DNA of 64,000 bases. It comes from Actinomycetota bacterium. GTDB taxonomy: Bacteria > Actinomycetota > Thermoleophilia > Solirubrobacterales > JACPNS01. Shown here piece after piece: positions 17,342 to 25,757 of the stretch. Below the pieces are notes generated by a model that was not told where the DNA came from, did not search any database, and saw nothing but the letters and a program-made list of their open reading frames with translations. A program made the translations under genes and the position numbers. The first letter of the stretch is position 1, and every line of letters begins with the position of its first letter. The stretch spans positions 1 through 64,000 of the forward strand of contig JACQZY010000015.1 of assembly GCA_016213645.1 (NCBI GenBank), given 5' to 3'.

Positions 17342-18136
17342 TCAGGACGCGATGTCGCGGCGTTCGAAAAGCACCGCGCCGATTGCCGTCAGCGCCGCCG
17401 CCGCGGCCAGCACGGCCACCGCTTCAGACCAGTCGATGCCGTGCTTGAGCCAGTCGTTGTAGTAATAAAAGACCGAGAGCTTCTGCGCCTGCGCGAAAGA
17501 GTGGTCGAACGCGGCGATCACCGGCAGCATGTACATCAGCACCAGCACGCCGCCGGCCGCGCCGAGCGCGCGCCCGCGCCCGGGGCCGAACCCGGCCATC
17601 AGCGCGCCAACCGACGCCACAAACGACGCAAGTGGCCACAGTGACACGCACGAACGCGCGAGATCGGCCATGCCGAGATTCACGTCCAACAGCTCCGCAG
17701 CAAGCAAAGTGACGGCCCAAACGGCGAAAAGCACCGTCGCCAGCGCCGTCGCCCCGGCTACGGCCGCGCCCGCGAGCACCTGCCATCGCGCCACCGGAGT
17801 GCAGAGCAAGTTGTCTAGAAAGTGCCGTTCCTCGGCGGCCGGCAGACACTGGTTGATCACGCCAAGCGGAAGAAACGCGATCGCCAGCGGGATCATCATG
17901 CTGAAAAGCTCGGCGTTGATGTAGCCGATCGGTGTGCTGTATTGCGAGGTGTCTTCAATGCCGAAGGCCTCAAGCATCGCCTTCGGATATTGCTTGAGCA
18001 GCTGCTCGAAGTCGATCTTGCCGATCGACGGGAAGATCGCAACCATCAACACCGTAAGCGCGCTTAGCGAAAGCGACCAGATCAGAATCGACCGCAGGCG
18101 CATACGCAGGGTCTGAGCGGCGAGCTTGGCGATCAC
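17342..18136 (-). CDS. ABC-2-type transporter permease
   Basis: 264 aa with about six hydrophobic segments (near residues 17-36, 70-95, 115-140, 145-170, 175-205 and 235-260). The N-terminal cytoplasmic start MIAKLAAQTLRMRLRS and the periplasmic loop after the first segment are typical of ABC-2 exporters of the antibiotic- or lipid-exporting type. Its start overlaps the end of the ATPase gene by 4 bp, so they form one operon and one transporter. The cargo cannot be deduced. Confidence 0.85.
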   Translation of the reverse strand: MIAKLAAQTLRMRLRSILIWSLSLSALTVLMVAIFPSIGKIDFEQLLKQYPKAMLEAFGIEDTSQYSTPIGYINAELFSMMIPLAIAFLPLGVINQCLPAAEERHFLDNLLCTPVARWQVLAGAAVAGATALATVLFAVWAVTLLAAELLDVNLGMADLARSCVSLWPLASFVASVGALMAGFGPGRGRALGAAGGVLVLMYMLPVIAAFDHSFAQAQKLSVFYYYNDWLKHGIDWSEAVAVLAAAAALTAIGAVLFERRDIAS

Positions 18137-19047
18137 AGCTCGCCGCCGGAATCTTCATCTTCATACAGCCGCACGAAGGCGTGTTCCAGGCTTGGCCGCT
18201 CGCAGACCAGGTCCACGACGTGACGCGCCGTGGCAAGTTTCAGCGCGCCGTTGATGTCGCCCGCAACGTCCATTTCGACGCTGTTTCCAGTTGCCCGGAC
18301 GTCGCGCACGCCGTCCAATGCCGCAAACGGCGCGGCGTCGGCGGGGCCGTCAAAGGTCACGCGCAAGTGTCTCGGCGCACGACTCAGCAGCGAATCGACC
18401 GTCTCCACGGCTAGCAATCCGCCCTGATGGATCATCGCCACGCGGTCACAGGCGCGCTCCACCTCCGCCATATTGTGCGAGGACAAAAGCACGGTGCGAC
18501 CGTCGTCGCGCAACTCTTCCACGATCCGCAGAAACTCCTCCTGCATCAGTGGGTCCAACCCGCCGGTCGGCTCGTCCAGCATCAGCAGCTCGGGATCGTG
18601 CACGAGGGCCTGGATCAGGCCGATCTTCTGGTGATTGCCGCGCGAAAGCTGTTTGAGCGGGCGGTCGAGATCGGCGCGCAGGCGCTCGGCGAGTTCGTCG
18701 GCGCGGCCGTCGGCCGGCAGCCCGCGCAGGCGACGGAAGAAGTCGATCACCTCGCGCCCCGTCAGCATGTCCTCGTACGCAAAGTCGCTCGGCAGCACGC
18801 CGACGCGACGGTGAATCGCGCGCCGCGCGCGCCAGCAGTCCAGTCCCAGCACGCTGCCGCTGCCGGCGCTTGGGCGGATCAAGCCCAGCAGCAGCCGGAT
18901 CGCCGTGGATTTGCCTGCGCCGTTTGGCCCGAGCAGGCCGAACACCTCGCCGCGCCGGACGCTCAAAGAGACGTCCTCGATGCCGCGGTGCCGGCCGAAG
19001 TGCTTGCTCAGGCCGTGAGTTTCGATTACCGATTCCGAGCCGTTCAC
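18133..19047 (-). CDS. ABC transporter ATP-binding protein
   Basis: 304 aa from GTG 19047 (VNGSESVIETHGLSKHFG). Walker A is LLGPNGAGKST, the signature LSRGNHQKIGLIQAL, and Walker B LLMLDEPTGGLD, with the switch histidine in LLSSHNMAEVE. The signature is N-H-Q-rather than the usual G-Q-type, as in the CcmA/drug-export (DRA) subfamily. A C-terminal domain of about 90 residues follows, as in exporter ATPases. The open frame runs on past 19047 only because it reads through the antisense of the tRNA-Thr gene. Confidence 0.9.
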   Translation of the reverse strand: MNGSESVIETHGLSKHFGRHRGIEDVSLSVRRGEVFGLLGPNGAGKSTAIRLLLGLIRPSAGSGSVLGLDCWRARRAIHRRVGVLPSDFAYEDMLTGREVIDFFRRLRGLPADGRADELAERLRADLDRPLKQLSRGNHQKIGLIQALVHDPELLMLDEPTGGLDPLMQEEFLRIVEELRDDGRTVLLSSHNMAEVERACDRVAMIHQGGLLAVETVDSLLSRAPRHLRVTFDGPADAAPFAALDGVRDVRATGNSVEMDVAGDINGALKLATARHVVDLVCERPSLEHAFVRLYEDEDSGGEL

Positions 19048-19119
19048 GCGCGGGAGTATCCCACATGCGATTGCGCGGTTTGTCGAGGAGCGGCACGCGC
19101 CACTACCCTCAGACCACTC

Positions 19120-19192
19120 GCCGGGATAGCTCAGCTGGTAGAGCAACCGCCTTGTAAGCGGTAGGTCAGGGGTTCGAGTCCCCTTCCCGGCT
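19120..19192 (+). tRNA. tRNA-Thr (anticodon TGT)
   Basis: 73-nt cloverleaf. The acceptor stem is GCCGGGA paired with TCCCGGC, the D-stem GCTC/GAGC, the anticodon stem ACCGC/GCGGT with loop CTTGTAA (anticodon TGT), and the T-arm AGGGG-TTCGAGT-CCCCT. The discriminator base is T. CCA is not encoded. All stems pair fully. Confidence 0.97.
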
Positions 19193-19375
19193 TGGCCGCG
19201 GCATACCCGCCGCGGTGTTCGGTGCCGTGGCGTCCGGTGCCGCGGCGATGCGCAGAAGCGCGTAACCAGTATGTAACCGTGCAAAAAAGCCGGTGTTCTG
19301 TTACTTCAACCCCTACGCAGCACCTCAATACGAATCAGTCGCGGCAAAACCCGCCGTGGCAATTCACACACAAAC

Positions 19376-21100
19376 ATGCCCCCTGTCGAACTGACGCCCC
19401 CTCCGGCGCCGAACAAAGAACCGATCGAAGGCCGGCCCGCGAAGACCGACCGAACCGCCGAACTCGAACTGCGCTACCGCCAGTGCCACGAGCGCACACG
19501 CGCGCGCGGCGTAAACAAGCTGCTCTACCACGCCGTTCGCGGGCTGCTGGTGCCGTTTTTCAGAATTTACTTTCGCCTCGACCGGATCGGCCGCGAGCAC
19601 GTTCCGAGCGATGGTCCGGTGATCTTCGCCGCCAACCACCGCAGCTTTCTGGACCCGTTCATCATCGGCACGATGACGCGCCGTCCACTCTTCTACGTGG
19701 CCAAGAAGGAGCTCTTCGGCCATCGAATCCAGGCCTGGTTTTTGAATTCGCTTGGCGCGATTCCGGTGGATCGCGGCCGGTCAGATGAGGACATGCTTGC
19801 CACCGCACGCGCCGTGTTGGACCGCGGCGACAGCCTTGTGATCTTTCCCGAGGGAACGCGCATTCGCCCCGGCGCGCTTGGCCGGCCCAAGCGAGGCGTC
19901 GGCAGGATGGCGCTGGAAACCGGCGCGCCGGTCGTGCCGATCGCGTTGATCGGCACCGAGGACGTGCGCCGCAAATGGCGCGTCTACCCGCGCAAGGTCC
20001 GCATCCGCGCCGGCAGTCCACTTGTATTCCCGCAGACCAGCGATCCCTCTCCCGAGCTTGCCGAAGAGGTCACCAGCCGGATCTGGCCGCGCATTGAACT
20101 TCAATGGGAGTGGCTAGGCGGCCTCCCGCCGATGCGTAAGGCCGCCGTGATCGGCGCCGGTTCCTGGGGCACCGCCGTGGCGGCACTGCTGATCCAGGCC
20201 GGGATGGAGGTCACGCTAGGCGCACGCACGCTTGAACGGGCCGAGAAGATCAATTCCGAGCGCCGCAGCGACCGCCTGCCGGAGGTTGATCTGCCGCCGG
20301 AACTCGAGGTCAAGCAGGCTGGGCAGATCGAGCTTTCCGGTCAGGACCTGGTGGTCTTCGCCGTACCGAGCAAAGAACTGCCGGGCGCCGTGGCGCAGGC
20401 CGCCGACCGTATCGGCCAGCGCAGCGCCGTGCTGGTTCTCTCGAAGGGATTGGTGCCGCCGCTTGGCACGCTGCCCAGCGAGTATGTGGGCTCACGCGTG
20501 CGTGCGCGGGCGATCGCCTGTCTGGGCGGACCGGCGCATGCCGCCGAGGCTGTACTGCGCGGAGCTTCCGTGGTGCTGGCCACGCCCGACGAGTCGATGC
20601 GCCGCCAGCTCGGCGACGCGCTTGAGCAGGCCGGGCTTGAAGTTGAGCGCTCCGACGACCTGGTCGGCACCGAGCTGGCCGGATGCGCGAAGAACGTTGC
20701 CGCGCTTGCCGCAAGCGCGGCCGCCGCGGCCGGCATGAACGCCGCCGGCGCCGCCGCCGGTCACACCTTCCTGGAGGTCGAACGGCTGGCTCGCCTGCGT
20801 TATGGCGCGCGTCACGAAACCTTCACCGGCCTGGCCGGCACCGGCGATCTCGTCGCCACCGTACTCGCGGCCGGCAGCCGCAACCGCCGCGCGGGCGAGA
20901 TGCTCGGAGCGGGCGTGTCCGCCGATCAGATCAAGCGCGAACTAGGTCACGTTGCCGAAGCGGTCGACACCGTGCCACTGCTGGCCAAAGTGTTTGAGGA
21001 GAGCGGCACCGAGGCGCCGACGGTATTTGCGCTGCGCGATCTGATCAATGGCGCGATCGCCCCCGAGGATTGGGTCCGGGTCGTACGCCGCGCAGCCTGA
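19376..21100 (+). CDS. PlsC-GpsA fusion: acylglycerol-phosphate acyltransferase joined to NAD(P)-dependent glycerol-3-phosphate dehydrogenase
   Basis: 574 aa in one uninterrupted frame. Residues 45-245 are a PlsC-type 1-acyl-sn-glycerol-3-phosphate acyltransferase: NHRSFLD at 87-93 (NHX4D), VDRGRSD at 131-137, FPEGTR at 157-162, and VVPIALIG near 186. From Met253 (codon at 20132) a complete GpsA follows: IGAGSWGTA (nucleotide binding), GCAKNVAALA with the catalytic Lys, and RYGARHETFTGLAGTGDL. The two halves are joined by only a few residues. GpsA makes glycerol-3-phosphate from DHAP and PlsC completes phosphatidic acid, so the fusion links both ends of one pathway. Reinitiation at 20132 is possible, but no good ribosome site precedes it. 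Confidence 0.93.
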   Translation: MPPVELTPPPAPNKEPIEGRPAKTDRTAELELRYRQCHERTRARGVNKLLYHAVRGLLVPFFRIYFRLDRIGREHVPSDGPVIFAANHRSFLDPFIIGTMTRRPLFYVAKKELFGHRIQAWFLNSLGAIPVDRGRSDEDMLATARAVLDRGDSLVIFPEGTRIRPGALGRPKRGVGRMALETGAPVVPIALIGTEDVRRKWRVYPRKVRIRAGSPLVFPQTSDPSPELAEEVTSRIWPRIELQWEWLGGLPPMRKAAVIGAGSWGTAVAALLIQAGMEVTLGARTLERAEKINSERRSDRLPEVDLPPELEVKQAGQIELSGQDLVVFAVPSKELPGAVAQAADRIGQRSAVLVLSKGLVPPLGTLPSEYVGSRVRARAIACLGGPAHAAEAVLRGASVVLATPDESMRRQLGDALEQAGLEVERSDDLVGTELAGCAKNVAALAASAAAAAGMNAAGAAAGHTFLEVERLARLRYGARHETFTGLAGTGDLVATVLAAGSRNRRAGEMLGAGVSADQIKRELGHVAEAVDTVPLLAKVFEESGTEAPTVFALRDLINGAIAPEDWVRVVRRAA

Positions 21101-21123
21101 GGTTTGCCGGATAGTCTCACGAT

Positions 21124-21699
21124 GTGCCCGGGGATCAACCGCAACAGCTCGACAAGCAGGCGCTCGACAGCGCGTTCACCGATCTGTACAAGGCGCACCT
21201 CCGCGACGTCTACTCGTTCCTCTATTACCGGCTCGGCAATCACCACGACGCCGAGGACGTCAGCGAACAGGTTTTTCTGCAGGCCTATCGCCACCTCGGC
21301 AAGGCGCTCGCGGAGTCGGACGGCCGCTCGCTGCGGCCGTGGCTCATCCGCATCGCTCAGAACCTCGCGATCAACCTCTACCGAGATCGCTCGCGCAAGC
21401 CGCAGGCTCCGCTGGAGGCGGCCGGCGAGTTTGCCGACACGCACGATGTTGAGCAGCTCGTGGCGGCGCGAGAAGAGCTCTCGCAGGTGTTCGCACAGGT
21501 CGCGGATCTGCCTGATGACCGCCGTGAGGCGCTGATCATGCGTTTCGCGCTGGGCATGGACAATCACGAAATCGCGGTCGCGCTGGGCAAGAGCGAGGGC
21601 GCCACAAAGGTGCTGCTGCACAGGGCGATCAAGCAGCTCGGTGAAAAACTCGAGTCAACCCAAGAGCAACTTTCCGAGCCCTCCGCGCGTAGTTCATAA
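21124..21699 (+). CDS. RNA polymerase sigma-70 factor, ECF-like
   Basis: 191 aa from GTG 21124. Region 2: FTDLYKAHLRDVYSFLYYRL then HDAEDVSEQVFLQAYRHL. Region 4: LPDDRREALIMRFALGMDNH then EIAVALGKSEGATKVLLHRA. There is no region 1 or 3, which places it in the ECF group. The next gene, 8 bp downstream, encodes a small single-span membrane protein that could hold or sense for it. A rhomboid protease gene follows 2 bp after that. The order sigma - membrane protein - intramembrane protease suggests regulated release, but this is inference. Confidence 0.9.
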   Translation: MPGDQPQQLDKQALDSAFTDLYKAHLRDVYSFLYYRLGNHHDAEDVSEQVFLQAYRHLGKALAESDGRSLRPWLIRIAQNLAINLYRDRSRKPQAPLEAAGEFADTHDVEQLVAAREELSQVFAQVADLPDDRREALIMRFALGMDNHEIAVALGKSEGATKVLLHRAIKQLGEKLESTQEQLSEPSARSS

Positions 21700-21707
21700 G
21701 TAGAGCC

Positions 21708-22097
21708 ATGACTTCAGACCACGACAAGCACGAATCCGGTCCGTTCAACGAGGCCAAGATCGAGCGCATGCTGCAGGCGGTGCTTGCGCCGGTGGACCCG
21801 CCGCCGCGGCTGTACCAGCGACTCGAAAGGATCGAAGACTCGCTCGAACGTCGCGTTGAGGCTGCCACCGAGGAGCTTTCGGAATGGGAGCTCGCGGCGA
21901 TGCGCGATCCGCGCAACTGGGTGAAGCCCGCGGTCGCGCTTGCGGCCGGGGCCGCCGCGGCCGGCGGACTCGTGGTGCTGGGCCTGCGCTCGCGCCGCCG
22001 AGACGACAAGGCCGCCAAGGCCCTGCGCTCGCTGGGCGACGCGCTGGGTGACGTGCGCCGCGAGGTTGAACGCTCAGCTAAACGCGCGGTTTCCTGA
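21708..22097 (+). CDS. Small single-pass membrane protein, possible sigma-factor partner
   Basis: 129 aa from ATG 21708. The acidic, helical N-terminal 70 residues include VDPPPRLYQRLERIEDSLER, then one transmembrane helix at about 73-94 (VKPAVALAAGAAAAGGLVVLG), and a basic C-terminal tail of about 35 residues. It has no zinc-binding HxxxCxxC anti-sigma motif. It sits between an ECF sigma gene and a rhomboid protease gene, with 8- and 2-bp gaps, so co-regulation is very likely. A role as an atypical anti-sigma factor or rhomboid substrate is inference; I do not recognise the family. Confidence 0.7.
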   Translation: MTSDHDKHESGPFNEAKIERMLQAVLAPVDPPPRLYQRLERIEDSLERRVEAATEELSEWELAAMRDPRNWVKPAVALAAGAAAAGGLVVLGLRSRRRDDKAAKALRSLGDALGDVRREVERSAKRAVS

Positions 22098-22099
22098 GC

Positions 22100-22957
22100 G
22101 TGGATTGTTACCGGCACCCGGGGCGCGAAACCCTCGCGTCATGTTCCAGCTGCTGCCGTCCGATCTGTCCGGACTGCATGACGCCCTCGCCCGTGGGCAT
22201 GCGCTGCCCGGAATGTGCGTCTCACCGCACGAAGGTGATCGACGCCCACCAGATCGTGAACCCTCGGCTGTTCGACGCCGCGCCGGTCACCACTGTGCTA
22301 ATCGCGCTCAACCTGGTGGCCTTCGTGGCCGAACTGGTCACCGGCGCGGGTCTCAGCGGTTTCAGCAGCCGTCTCAACGGCTCGGTGCTTCTGAACGGAG
22401 TCTTCTACGGTCCGGCGGTCGCCGCCGGCGACTGGTGGCGGATCTTCACGTGCGGGTTTCTGCACCTCGGTCTGCTGCACATCGCCATGAACATGGCGTT
22501 GTTGTTCATCCTCGGACGACAGCTTGAACCGGAAATCGGGCGCACGCGCTTCGCGGCGATCTACTTCGCATCGCTCGCCGCGGGTTCGCTCGGTTCGCTG
22601 GTCCTGGAGCCCACGACGCCCGCTGCCGGCGCCTCGGGCGCGATCTTCGGCCTAATGGGCGCGGTCTTCGTGGTCGCCCGCGCGCGCGGCATCAATCCTT
22701 GGCAATCCGGCATCGGCACGCTGATCGCGTTGAACCTGATCATCACCTTTTCCGTCGGCGGGATCTCGAAGGGCGGCCACCTCGGCGGACTCGTGGGGGG
22801 CTTGGTGGTTGGCTGGCTGTTGATTGAACTTGACGAGCGCCGGCACCTGCTTGGACGTGGCGCGCTTCCCGCCGTGGGGATCGGCGTGATCTTCACGGCC
22901 GCTTTCGCGATTGCGACCGTGCTGCTTGCCCAGAGCAAGTTCCCGTTCGTCGGCTGA
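22100..22957 (+). CDS. Rhomboid intramembrane serine protease with N-terminal B-box-type zinc finger
   Basis: 285 aa from GTG 22100. Residues 1-42 form a zinc-binding region with paired cysteines (CYRHPGRETLASCSSCCRPI, CPDC, CPEC). Six or more transmembrane helices follow. The catalytic dyad is Ser179 in GASGAIFG and His227 in KGGHLGGL, with oxyanion residues His122 and Asn131 in LHLGLLHIAMNM. Rhomboids cut transmembrane helices of their substrates. A zinc-finger rhomboid is a known actinobacterial arrangement. The neighbouring sigma and membrane-protein genes hint at a substrate. Confidence 0.93.
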   Translation: MDCYRHPGRETLASCSSCCRPICPDCMTPSPVGMRCPECASHRTKVIDAHQIVNPRLFDAAPVTTVLIALNLVAFVAELVTGAGLSGFSSRLNGSVLLNGVFYGPAVAAGDWWRIFTCGFLHLGLLHIAMNMALLFILGRQLEPEIGRTRFAAIYFASLAAGSLGSLVLEPTTPAAGASGAIFGLMGAVFVVARARGINPWQSGIGTLIALNLIITFSVGGISKGGHLGGLVGGLVVGWLLIELDERRHLLGRGALPAVGIGVIFTAAFAIATVLLAQSKFPFVG

Positions 22958-23413
22958 TCGGCTTAAATTGCGAACGGCGGCACAGACTGCCGCGACGCGA
23001 ACGGGCCGCCGTGGCTTCAACGGCGCGCGATCGGGTCGCTGGGCCGCCGGGCGCAGCGCCGCCGCTGAGCCGCCGCGCCGCGGCGCCCCCTCGAAACCGC
23101 AGTCAGTTGCATATCTCCCTTTTAACAAATATGCGATAAAAACCTATATAGATCGCAAAACCAGCCGCAAAAACGTAACAAACAACATTGTTGTTAAAAG
23201 AGCAAAACCGAGGTTCCTCACTCGGCTCCGCCGACTTCAATTCCGCCCGCCGCATTTCCCGCCCGCCGCTCGCCCCGCCGCTCATCCCTCGGCCGCCTCC
23301 CGTGCTAGCTTGAAGAAGTCCATGGGGATTCTCGAAGACGAACCTCCGCGAAGTAGCTGCCCGCGGGCCGCGCTGCTCGCGGAATGCCACCGCGGCGCCC
23401 ACCGAGGCTCCGC
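22958..23413. other. 456-bp gap with an AT-rich island before the CBS-domain gene
   Basis: No coding region is supported. The left part is very GC-rich. Positions 23105-23215 are sharply AT-rich and contain the exact palindrome AACAACATTGTTGTT at 23181-23195 and a CTATATAG stretch near 23143-23150. It probably holds the promoter and an operator for the gene at 23414, about 220 bp downstream. Confidence 0.5.
23181..23195. promoter_or_regulatory. Palindromic operator candidate in the AT-rich island
   Basis: AACAACATTGTTGTT has perfect 7-bp arms around one central base. It stands out because it lies in the only strongly AT-rich stretch of the neighbourhood. The regulator is unknown. Confidence 0.4.
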
Positions 23414-24748
23414 GTGAACGCGCTGCTGCTGATCGTCGCGCTGCTGCTCGTGCTGCTCAACGGCTTCTTCGTAGCCGCGGAGTTTTCACTCGTCCGTGCT
23501 CGCGCGTCCGCGCTGGAACAGGACATGGAGGACCACGGCTCCAAACGTTCGGCCAAGGCGCTGGAGGCGATCTCGCAGATCGACAGCTACCTCTCTGCCT
23601 GCCAGCTCGGCATCACGATGGCGTCGATTGGTCTGGGATTCGCCGGCGAGCCGGCGCTGGGCACGTTGCTGGAGCCGCTTTTCGACGGCATCTTTGGTGA
23701 GGGCGCGAGCGTCGCGGCCGCGCTCACCACGGCGTTCATCATCATTACCGTTTTACACATCGTGATCGGTGAGCTGGCGCCGAAGTCGGTCGCGATTGCG
23801 TCTCCGGAGGCCACCGCGCGCTGGACCGCGCGGCCGCTGGGCGTCTTCCGCCGCCTTTTCAGTCCATTCATCCACGTGCTCAACGGCACTGCAAACCGGC
23901 TTGTCGGCCTGTTCGGCGTGCGGCCGGCCAGCGAAATGCGACTTGGCGCGACCGGCGAGGAGCTGCGCATGCTGGTGGAGCACGGACGCTCGCACCGTAC
24001 GCTCGACGCGGGCGAGGCGCACATGCTCAGTGGTGTCTTTGAACTGCACGAGAACGAAGCTCGCAACGTGATGACACCGATTCCCGCGGTCGTCACGATC
24101 GACGTTGACGATACCGTCGAGGTGGCGTTGCGGCGCTGCACTTCAAGCGGTCACACGCGGCTGCCGGTCACGGAGGACCGCTCGACGGACAAGATCAAGG
24201 GCGTGTTGCACCTCAGTTCGCTGGTGCGGCTGATGCTCAGCAAGGGCGAGGACGCCACGATCGCGAAGGCCGTGCGCGACGCCCTGATCGTGCCTGAGAC
24301 CAAGCCTCTTGACGACCTGCTCGCCGACCTTCAGCGCGAGCGTATGTCGATGGCGATCGTCGTGGACGAGTACGGACGCACGGTCGGTGTGGTCACCGTC
24401 GAGGACATTGTCGAAGAGGTTGTCGGCGAGATCGACGACGAGACCGATCCGGCGCTGGCAGCCGTTCGCAGATTGGCAAACGGCGATCTCTTCGTGCGCG
24501 GTCATGTGCCGCTGGCCGATCTGGAGGACCACGGAATCGAACTACAGGTCGACAGCGACGCCTACAACTCGATCGGCGGGTACGTCTTCAGCGAACTCGG
24601 TCGTCTGCCCAAGCGGGGCGACTCGCTGCGCGCCAATGGCTATCTGATCCGCGTGGAGTCTGTCCGCGAGAACCGTGTGGAGGCCGTGCGCATCGCGGAG
24701 GTGCCGCACGACGAGACTTCGGACCACGCGGCCGTCACGCCGGATTAG
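23414..24748 (+). CDS. CNNM/CorC-type hemolysin-family membrane protein with CBS pair
   Basis: 444 aa from GTG 23414. A DUF21 membrane domain with about four helices occupies residues 1-190 (NGFFVAAEFSLVRARASALE near 15; ISQIDSYLSACQLGITMASI near 52; VIGELAPKSVAI near 120). Two CBS domains at about 205-330 follow (MTPIPAVVTIDVDD; MAIVVDEYGRTVGVVT), then a C-terminal CorC_HlyC domain (YNSIGGYVFSELGRLP). The family (YhdP/MpfA, CNNM) is tied to magnesium efflux, with CBS domains binding ATP-Mg. A bidirectional hairpin lies after the stop. Cation specificity is inferred from the family. Confidence 0.9.
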   Translation: MNALLLIVALLLVLLNGFFVAAEFSLVRARASALEQDMEDHGSKRSAKALEAISQIDSYLSACQLGITMASIGLGFAGEPALGTLLEPLFDGIFGEGASVAAALTTAFIIITVLHIVIGELAPKSVAIASPEATARWTARPLGVFRRLFSPFIHVLNGTANRLVGLFGVRPASEMRLGATGEELRMLVEHGRSHRTLDAGEAHMLSGVFELHENEARNVMTPIPAVVTIDVDDTVEVALRRCTSSGHTRLPVTEDRSTDKIKGVLHLSSLVRLMLSKGEDATIAKAVRDALIVPETKPLDDLLADLQRERMSMAIVVDEYGRTVGVVTVEDIVEEVVGEIDDETDPALAAVRRLANGDLFVRGHVPLADLEDHGIELQVDSDAYNSIGGYVFSELGRLPKRGDSLRANGYLIRVESVRENRVEAVRIAEVPHDETSDHAAVTPD

Positions 24749-24771
24749 GTCCGGTCGGACCGGGACCTGCG

Positions 24772-24795
24772 CGGCGGCGCCCGAAGGCGCCGCCG
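24772..24795. terminator. Hairpin between the convergent CBS-domain and hydroxyacyl-CoA dehydrogenase genes
   Basis: CGGCGGCGCC at 24772-24781 and GGCGCCGCCG at 24786-24795 form a perfect 10-bp stem with a CGAA tetraloop. It lies between two facing stop codons (24748 and 24802), as expected for a bidirectional terminator. Confidence 0.6.
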
Positions 24796-24801
24796 GTTCG
24801 A

Positions 24802-25608
24802 TCACTTCGAGTAGTCGTAGAAGCCGGCGCCGCTCTTGCGACCCAGCTTGCCCGCAGCCAGAAGGTCACGGCAGTTCTGCGGAATGTCCGCATCGATCTG
24901 TTCGCCGATCGCGATCGACACGTCCATCCCGACGTAGTCCAGGAGCGCCAACGGACCCATCGGCAGGCCGGCGCCGAGCTTCATGCAGGTGTCGACGGCC
25001 TCGGGTTCAAGTCCCGTCTCCTGCTGAAACTTCGCCGCGTCAAAGAGATACGGGAACAGCAGACGGTTGACTACGAACCCCGGCGTGTCGGGCACTTCAA
25101 CGCCCGTCTTTCCGATCGCCTCGCAGAGTTCGCGCGAACGGCTCTTGGTGTCCTCGCCGGCGGCGTCCGGGTAAACGATCTCGATCAGCTTCATCACCGG
25201 AACCGGGTTGAATACGTGAAAGCCGACAAAGCGGTCGGCCAACCCGGCGCGCGAAGCCAGCTCATTGACCGACAGCGAAGACGTGGTCGACGCCAGCACC
25301 GTGTCCTCACCGATCAGCCCCGCGAGTTCCTGAAGCAGCGGCGTCTTGGCGTCGTACTCCTCGGCGATTGCCTCCACCACGAAGCTGCGGTCGGCCAGCT
25401 CGGCGAGGTCGGTCACCACCTGCACGTTCGCCAGTGCGGCCTCGGCGTTCTCCAGCCGTCCGCACTGCTTCTCGATCGACGCACGCGCCTTTGCCGCCGA
25501 TTCTTCCGATCGCGCGCGCAGCTTTACGTCGTGTCCGCTTCCGGCGGCCGCCACCGCCAATCCGCAGGCGATCGTGCCGCTGCCGGCGATTCCAAGGGTC
25601 TCGCTCAA
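24802..25608 (-). CDS. 3-hydroxyacyl-CoA dehydrogenase (3-hydroxybutyryl-CoA dehydrogenase type)
   Basis: 268 aa, the length of stand-alone HBD-type enzymes. The NAD-binding start LGIAGSGTIACGLAVAAAGS (GxGxxxxG) is followed by SFVVEAIAEEYDAK, LASTTSSLSVNEL, and FHVFNPVPVMKLIEIV with the catalytic histidine. The C-terminal domain carries TPGFVVNRLLFPYL. It oxidises 3-hydroxyacyl-CoA to 3-ketoacyl-CoA in fatty-acid or butyrate-type metabolism. It is divergent from a thiolase gene, which acts on its product, and the two share a 149-bp promoter region. Confidence 0.93.
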   Translation of the reverse strand: MSETLGIAGSGTIACGLAVAAAGSGHDVKLRARSEESAAKARASIEKQCGRLENAEAALANVQVVTDLAELADRSFVVEAIAEEYDAKTPLLQELAGLIGEDTVLASTTSSLSVNELASRAGLADRFVGFHVFNPVPVMKLIEIVYPDAAGEDTKSRSRELCEAIGKTGVEVPDTPGFVVNRLLFPYLFDAAKFQQETGLEPEAVDTCMKLGAGLPMGPLALLDYVGMDVSIAIGEQIDADIPQNCRDLLAAGKLGRKSGAGFYDYSK

Positions 25609-25678
25609 AACTGCCCCTTCCCGGGCGCGCCGCGATGGCGTGCCATGGTCCGTGCGGCGCGAGCTCGTTGCTCGGCCG

Positions 25679-25704
25679 GGAGCCTGGCGGCTCCTTGTAT
25701 AAAT
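25679..25704 (+). promoter_or_regulatory. Probable thiolase promoter with overlapping operator
   Basis: TATAAAT at 25698-25704 is a -10-like element 53 bp before the thiolase start. Directly upstream GGAGCC-TGGC-GGCTCC at 25679-25694 is a perfect 6-bp-arm dyad that would cover the spacer and the -35 edge, a typical repressor position. The -35 box is weak. The dyad lies between two divergent fatty-acid genes. Confidence 0.45.
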
Positions 25705-25757
25705 GTCATCTGAGAGGCTCCCGCAGGGATGCCAAGACGAGGAAGGATAAAGGCCTG

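Noticed and set aside
18133-19284. Longer N-terminus of the ABC ATPase through the tRNA gene
   Set aside because: The extension is the antisense of tRNA-Thr and has no family support; GTG 19047 is the natural start.
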